This document shows, in pieces, positions 4,152-6,884 of a stretch of DNA of 6,884 nucleotides. The notes below the pieces were generated by a model. That model had not been told where the DNA came from and did not search any database. It saw only the letters and a program-made list of their open reading frames with translations. The translations under genes were made by a program, and so were the position numbers. Each line of letters starts with the position of its first letter. The first letter of the stretch is position 1. The stretch comes from Spirochaetales bacterium (GTDB lineage Bacteria > Spirochaetota > Spirochaetia > Sphaerochaetales > Sphaerochaetaceae). Location of the stretch: contig JAQYFM010000214.1 of the NCBI GenBank assembly GCA_028723145.1, forward strand, positions 1 to 6,884, in the 5' to 3' direction.

Positions 4152-6466
4152 GTATTTTCTTTATCTAAATATGGATAAATTCTTTCTACTTTAGCAAAAT
4201 TACTCTTCTTTTCTCTATACTTCATATCCTGCTTATATCTCTTACGATAGTATCTACGTCTAGAAGAGAATAATCCTACACCCTTAACAATACTCTTAAT
4301 ACCTTCAACATCATCTGTCTTTTGTGAGTAATATCCATAGCCATAACCGTAAGAACCACTGTTATGTCCTCTCTGATATATATAACCATTAAGACATACA
4401 CCTAAAATATTAACAGAAGTACCCTTTAGAGTATTCATTAAATCTTCAAAGTAATCCTTTTGGCTAATACCAGCTCTAAGAACACAAATTGCAGCTGTAC
4501 TAACATTTAAAATATTAAGAAGCTCTGATGCAAATGTTAGAGGTGGGGCATCAATTACTATGATATCATATCTTTCCTTTAAGTTATTAAGAACATTAGT
4601 AAATGATTCTTGTGCAAATACAACAGATGGAACCTTTGGTCTTGTTCCACATGGAAGTAAATGTAGATTTTCGAAATTAGGAATTGGCTGTATTATACAC
4701 TCATTAAGAGGTACATTATCCATTACAGCATCAACAATACCATAGCCTGCACCTTCGATGTTAAAGAAGGTTTCACAAGATGGCATACGAAGGTCTCCAT
4801 CAACTAGTAATACTTTATAACCCTGCTGTGCAAATGAAACAGCGATGTTAACCATTACACTAGTTTTACCAATATTCTTTTCAGATGCACATACACTAAT
4901 TACTCTCTTCCTACCTTTGTTTCCAAAAAGAGCTGTTGATGCAATATGCTTATAACGCTCACTTTCAAATGAGTTTGGTTGATTTAATACAACAGAACCA
5001 AAGTATCTTTCATGAGCTTTTCTCTTTAGCATTGGGATCCAGCCAAGGAATGGGATATCTGAAGGAAGCTCTTTTTTAACATCCTCGATTGTATAGAATG
5101 CTTTATCATTCCATTCAAGTACAATTGCAAGTAAGCATCCAAGACAAATTCCAGCAAATCCTGCTACTAATAATATCATTGCCTTCTTAGGACTTACTGG
5201 CTTTTCAGGAACCTCAGCAAGATCGATTTCACTTACATTATCACTAATTGCACTATCCTTAAGTTTTGCTTCTTGAAGCATCTGCATTAAGGAAACAGAC
5301 ATCTTAGTATAAATTTCAACTTGTGTTTGAAGTTCAGATAGCTGTCTTTCAATTTCAGGAACGGTTTCTAAGAATGCATTATTTTTATCTGCCTCAATAT
5401 TAATTAACTTAATCTCAAGTTCAGCCTTAATCTTTTGGCTAATAGCCTTAGCATATTGAGTAGCTGTAGCTCTATCTGCATCAACCATATCTGTTATTAA
5501 AGCTGTTAATGATTTATCTAAAGATTCAATAGATTGATTTAAGTTAAAATATCTACTCTCTTGAGATGAATTTAATATTGATTTTGCGGCTGTGCTTTGA
5601 GCTGAAAGATTTAATAAATCATATTTTAATACCTCTTCCTGAGCACTTTCAATATCAGCCATTAAAGCCATTACTTTATCATTTGCTTCGATATCACTTT
5701 GGCTAATTAATCCTGTATAAGAATTAATTATTGCATCAGCTTTAGCAACCTCAAGTTCTAAAGGAGCTCTTCTCTTTAATAAATAGTTATACTCTAATAA
5801 AGCTTCCTTACTATCTTGGGTAACTTGTAAAATATTATTTTTAACTTGGAATTCAGCTAAAGCCCTAGTTGCTTCCTCTGTTTCCTTTAAGTTAATAGGA
5901 ATTTGAGCATCCAAAAAGTCTAATGATGTCTGTGTTGCTTTTCTTGCAATTTGTGTTAATAACTCATTGTATGAAATAGCAAGTGCATTAGCATAGTCAC
6001 ATGCAAATTCAGGAGAAGAATCAGAAACTGTAATTTCTACAAGACTTGTATCTTTTACTGTTGAGACAGTTACCTTATCTTCCATAGAAATTGCACTTAA
6101 AGGCTTTTCAAACTCACTATACTTAGTTCCATCCTTTGTTTGATAGGAATCTAAATCAAGCATAGAAAGTGCATTATTTAAATTCCTTCTACTCTTCATA
6201 AGCTCAACTTCAGTTGTAATCTTACTTGAAGACCCCATTGTTGATCCTGATAGCAAGCTAGAGAGAGATGAAGAAGACTCACTTATTGGCTTTACCATTA
6301 TTGTAACGCTTGCCTCATATGTTGGCACTGCTATATAGAGATATCCAACAGCAAGAGCAACTGCTACGATAAAGAATAAAATTATCATGAATTTTCTTCT
6401 GTAACAGGAAGCAGCTAACTCCAGCAAATCTATTTCATCATTTTCATTTACCATTGGTTTTTCCAT
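4148..6466 (-). CDS. Wzz/BY-kinase polysaccharide co-polymerase (Wzc-like tyrosine autokinase)
   Basis: This inner-membrane protein would set chain length and drive export of a capsule or exopolysaccharide through cycles of tyrosine autophosphorylation. The 772 residues contain a short cytoplasmic N-terminus, TM1 (about 26-47) leading into the Wzz motif PTYEASVTIMV (48-58), a long periplasmic part with heptad-like helices (about 190-405), the proline motif VPEKPVSPKKA (419-429), TM2 (about 429-450) and a cytoplasmic kinase. The kinase has Walker A-like ASEKNIGKTS (527-536), Walker A' VLLVDGDLRMP (552-562) and Walker B IIVIDAPP (635-642). SYGYGYGYY (705-713) is the tyrosine cluster that BY-kinases phosphorylate in trans. 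Two points are unusual: the Walker A lacks the common PGEGKS form while keeping Gly-Lys-Thr, and about 59 more residues rich in Arg/Lys and Tyr follow the cluster. The ATG at 6466 is 13 nt after the Wza-like gene, with AGGA overlapping that stop. A recognised symbol beyond wzc-like is not justified. Confidence 0.94.
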   Translation of the reverse strand: MEKPMVNENDEIDLLELAASCYRRKFMIILFFIVAVALAVGYLYIAVPTYEASVTIMVKPISESSSSLSSLLSGSTMGSSSKITTEVELMKSRRNLNNALSMLDLDSYQTKDGTKYSEFEKPLSAISMEDKVTVSTVKDTSLVEITVSDSSPEFACDYANALAISYNELLTQIARKATQTSLDFLDAQIPINLKETEEATRALAEFQVKNNILQVTQDSKEALLEYNYLLKRRAPLELEVAKADAIINSYTGLISQSDIEANDKVMALMADIESAQEEVLKYDLLNLSAQSTAAKSILNSSQESRYFNLNQSIESLDKSLTALITDMVDADRATATQYAKAISQKIKAELEIKLINIEADKNNAFLETVPEIERQLSELQTQVEIYTKMSVSLMQMLQEAKLKDSAISDNVSEIDLAEVPEKPVSPKKAMILLVAGFAGICLGCLLAIVLEWNDKAFYTIEDVKKELPSDIPFLGWIPMLKRKAHERYFGSVVLNQPNSFESERYKHIASTALFGNKGRKRVISVCASEKNIGKTSVMVNIAVSFAQQGYKVLLVDGDLRMPSCETFFNIEGAGYGIVDAVMDNVPLNECIIQPIPNFENLHLLPCGTRPKVPSVVFAQESFTNVLNNLKERYDIIVIDAPPLTFASELLNILNVSTAAICVLRAGISQKDYFEDLMNTLKGTSVNILGVCLNGYIYQRGHNSGSYGYGYGYYSQKTDDVEGIKSIVKGVGLFSSRRRYYRKRYKQDMKYREKKSNFAKVERIYPYLDKENT

Positions 6467-6479
6467 ATCATTTTTCCTA

Positions 6480-6884
6480 TCAATAAATACTTGGAGCGAC
6501 TATCGCAAGAGTTGAAGTAACAATTGCGAGAACAGAAGAAACAATTCCAATTACAGCAACAGCTGGCTGTAAGTTCTTAACAAAGTTATCTCTTTCAACT
6601 TCAATTACAGCTTCTGCAGGAACTACTTCACTTGCTTTAATTTTGTTTCCATATTTATCACGAATTGTAAAATCATTTTGGCCTTTAGCATCTGTTGAAT
6701 AACCACCAGCTAAAGTAATGTAATAGGAAGCAGTTTTTCCTGGAACAAATCCATATACACCACTTTTATTTACAGCACCAATTACATTTACAATGAGTTG
6801 AGAGAATGGAATAATAAATCTGTCGCCACTCTCAAGCGCCATATTACCCATTTCATCATTACCATATAGTACATCAGCAAAACT
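6480..6884 (-). CDS. Polysaccharide export protein, Wza-like, C-terminal part
   Basis: The frame is open to the right edge (first visible codons SFADVLYGNDE), so the ATG at 6851 is only an internal Met and the gene starts outside the window. The 134 visible residues include an SLBB-type segment (about 32-80 of the visible part: VNVIGAVNKSGVYGF, then YITLAGGYSTDAKG), the fold that forms the periplasmic rings of Wza-family export channels. A hydrophobic, glycine-poor C-terminal stretch follows (AVAVIGIVSSVLAIVTSTLA, near the end). In E. coli Wza the C-terminal amphipathic helix builds the outer-membrane pore, so this stretch may do the same, though it looks more like a plain membrane helix. The following Wzc-like gene makes the export assignment strong. 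The N-terminal signal peptide and the Poly_export domain, which would settle it, are not visible. Confidence 0.8.
   Translation of the reverse strand, partial: SFADVLYGNDEMGNMALESGDRFIIPFSQLIVNVIGAVNKSGVYGFVPGKTASYYITLAGGYSTDAKGQNDFTIRDKYGNKIKASEVVPAEAVIEVERDNFVKNLQPAVAVIGIVSSVLAIVTSTLAIVAPSIY

Noticed and set aside
3955..4194. Plus-strand ORF of 79 codons across the leader region
   Set aside because: It runs antisense through the attenuator and both gene ends, has no recognisable domain, and is explained by AT-rich DNA.
1..6884. Mobile elements, tRNA/rRNA genes, CRISPR arrays or attachment sites
   Set aside because: Reading both strands showed no transposase motifs, no cloverleaf-like genes, no spaced direct repeats and no terminal repeats; coding density is near complete with housekeeping and envelope genes.

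Overview
The window is AT-rich, tightly packed and read entirely from the minus strand. In transcription order (right to left) it holds the tail of a polysaccharide-export gene pair and then a de novo pyrimidine biosynthesis operon. It contains no RNA genes, insertion sequences, CRISPR arrays or long non-coding stretches. The low GC, a Wza-like export protein with a Wzz/BY-kinase co-polymerase (usually a two-membrane arrangement) and a fused PyrB-PyrI aspartate transcarbamoylase suggest a low-GC diderm. A host-associated, Treponema-like spirochaete is my best guess, but it is inferred from architecture and not proven.

Export module (6884 to 4148): the C-terminal part of a Wza-like outer-membrane export protein (SLBB domain plus a terminal hydrophobic helix) is followed 13 nt later by a 772-residue fused chain-length regulator/tyrosine autokinase (Wzc type). 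That kinase has a glycine-tyrosine cluster and an unusual basic tail of about 59 residues. The two would form the trans-envelope export and length-control complex for a capsule or exopolysaccharide.

Control region (4151 to 3975): this 173-nt gap looks like a complete regulatory device. It has a perfect 11-bp inverted repeat straight after the kinase stop codon, overlapping a possible promoter. Next comes a 26-codon leader peptide with a good ribosome binding site and a very U-rich 3' half. Eight nucleotides after the leader stop lies an intrinsic terminator (GTCCCA/TGGGAC stem and nine Ts) that abuts the Shine-Dalgarno of pyrBI. This is the arrangement of the UTP-sensitive, translation-coupled attenuator of E. 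coli pyrBI, and it is the most interesting item in the window.

Pyrimidine operon (3974 to 1): fused pyrBI (aspartate carbamoyltransferase with its regulatory chain), pyrE (orotate phosphoribosyltransferase), pyrF (OMP decarboxylase) and pyrD (dihydroorotate dehydrogenase, cut by the left edge). Gaps are 63 nt, 3 nt and a 4-nt ATGA overlap, so the genes are probably cotranscribed and the last ones translationally coupled. Together they cover ATCase, DHODH, OPRT and OMPDC. Carbamoyl-phosphate synthetase and dihydroorotase are not in view. The attenuator would let the UTP pool set expression of the whole operon, while the PyrI domain would add allosteric control of the first enzyme.
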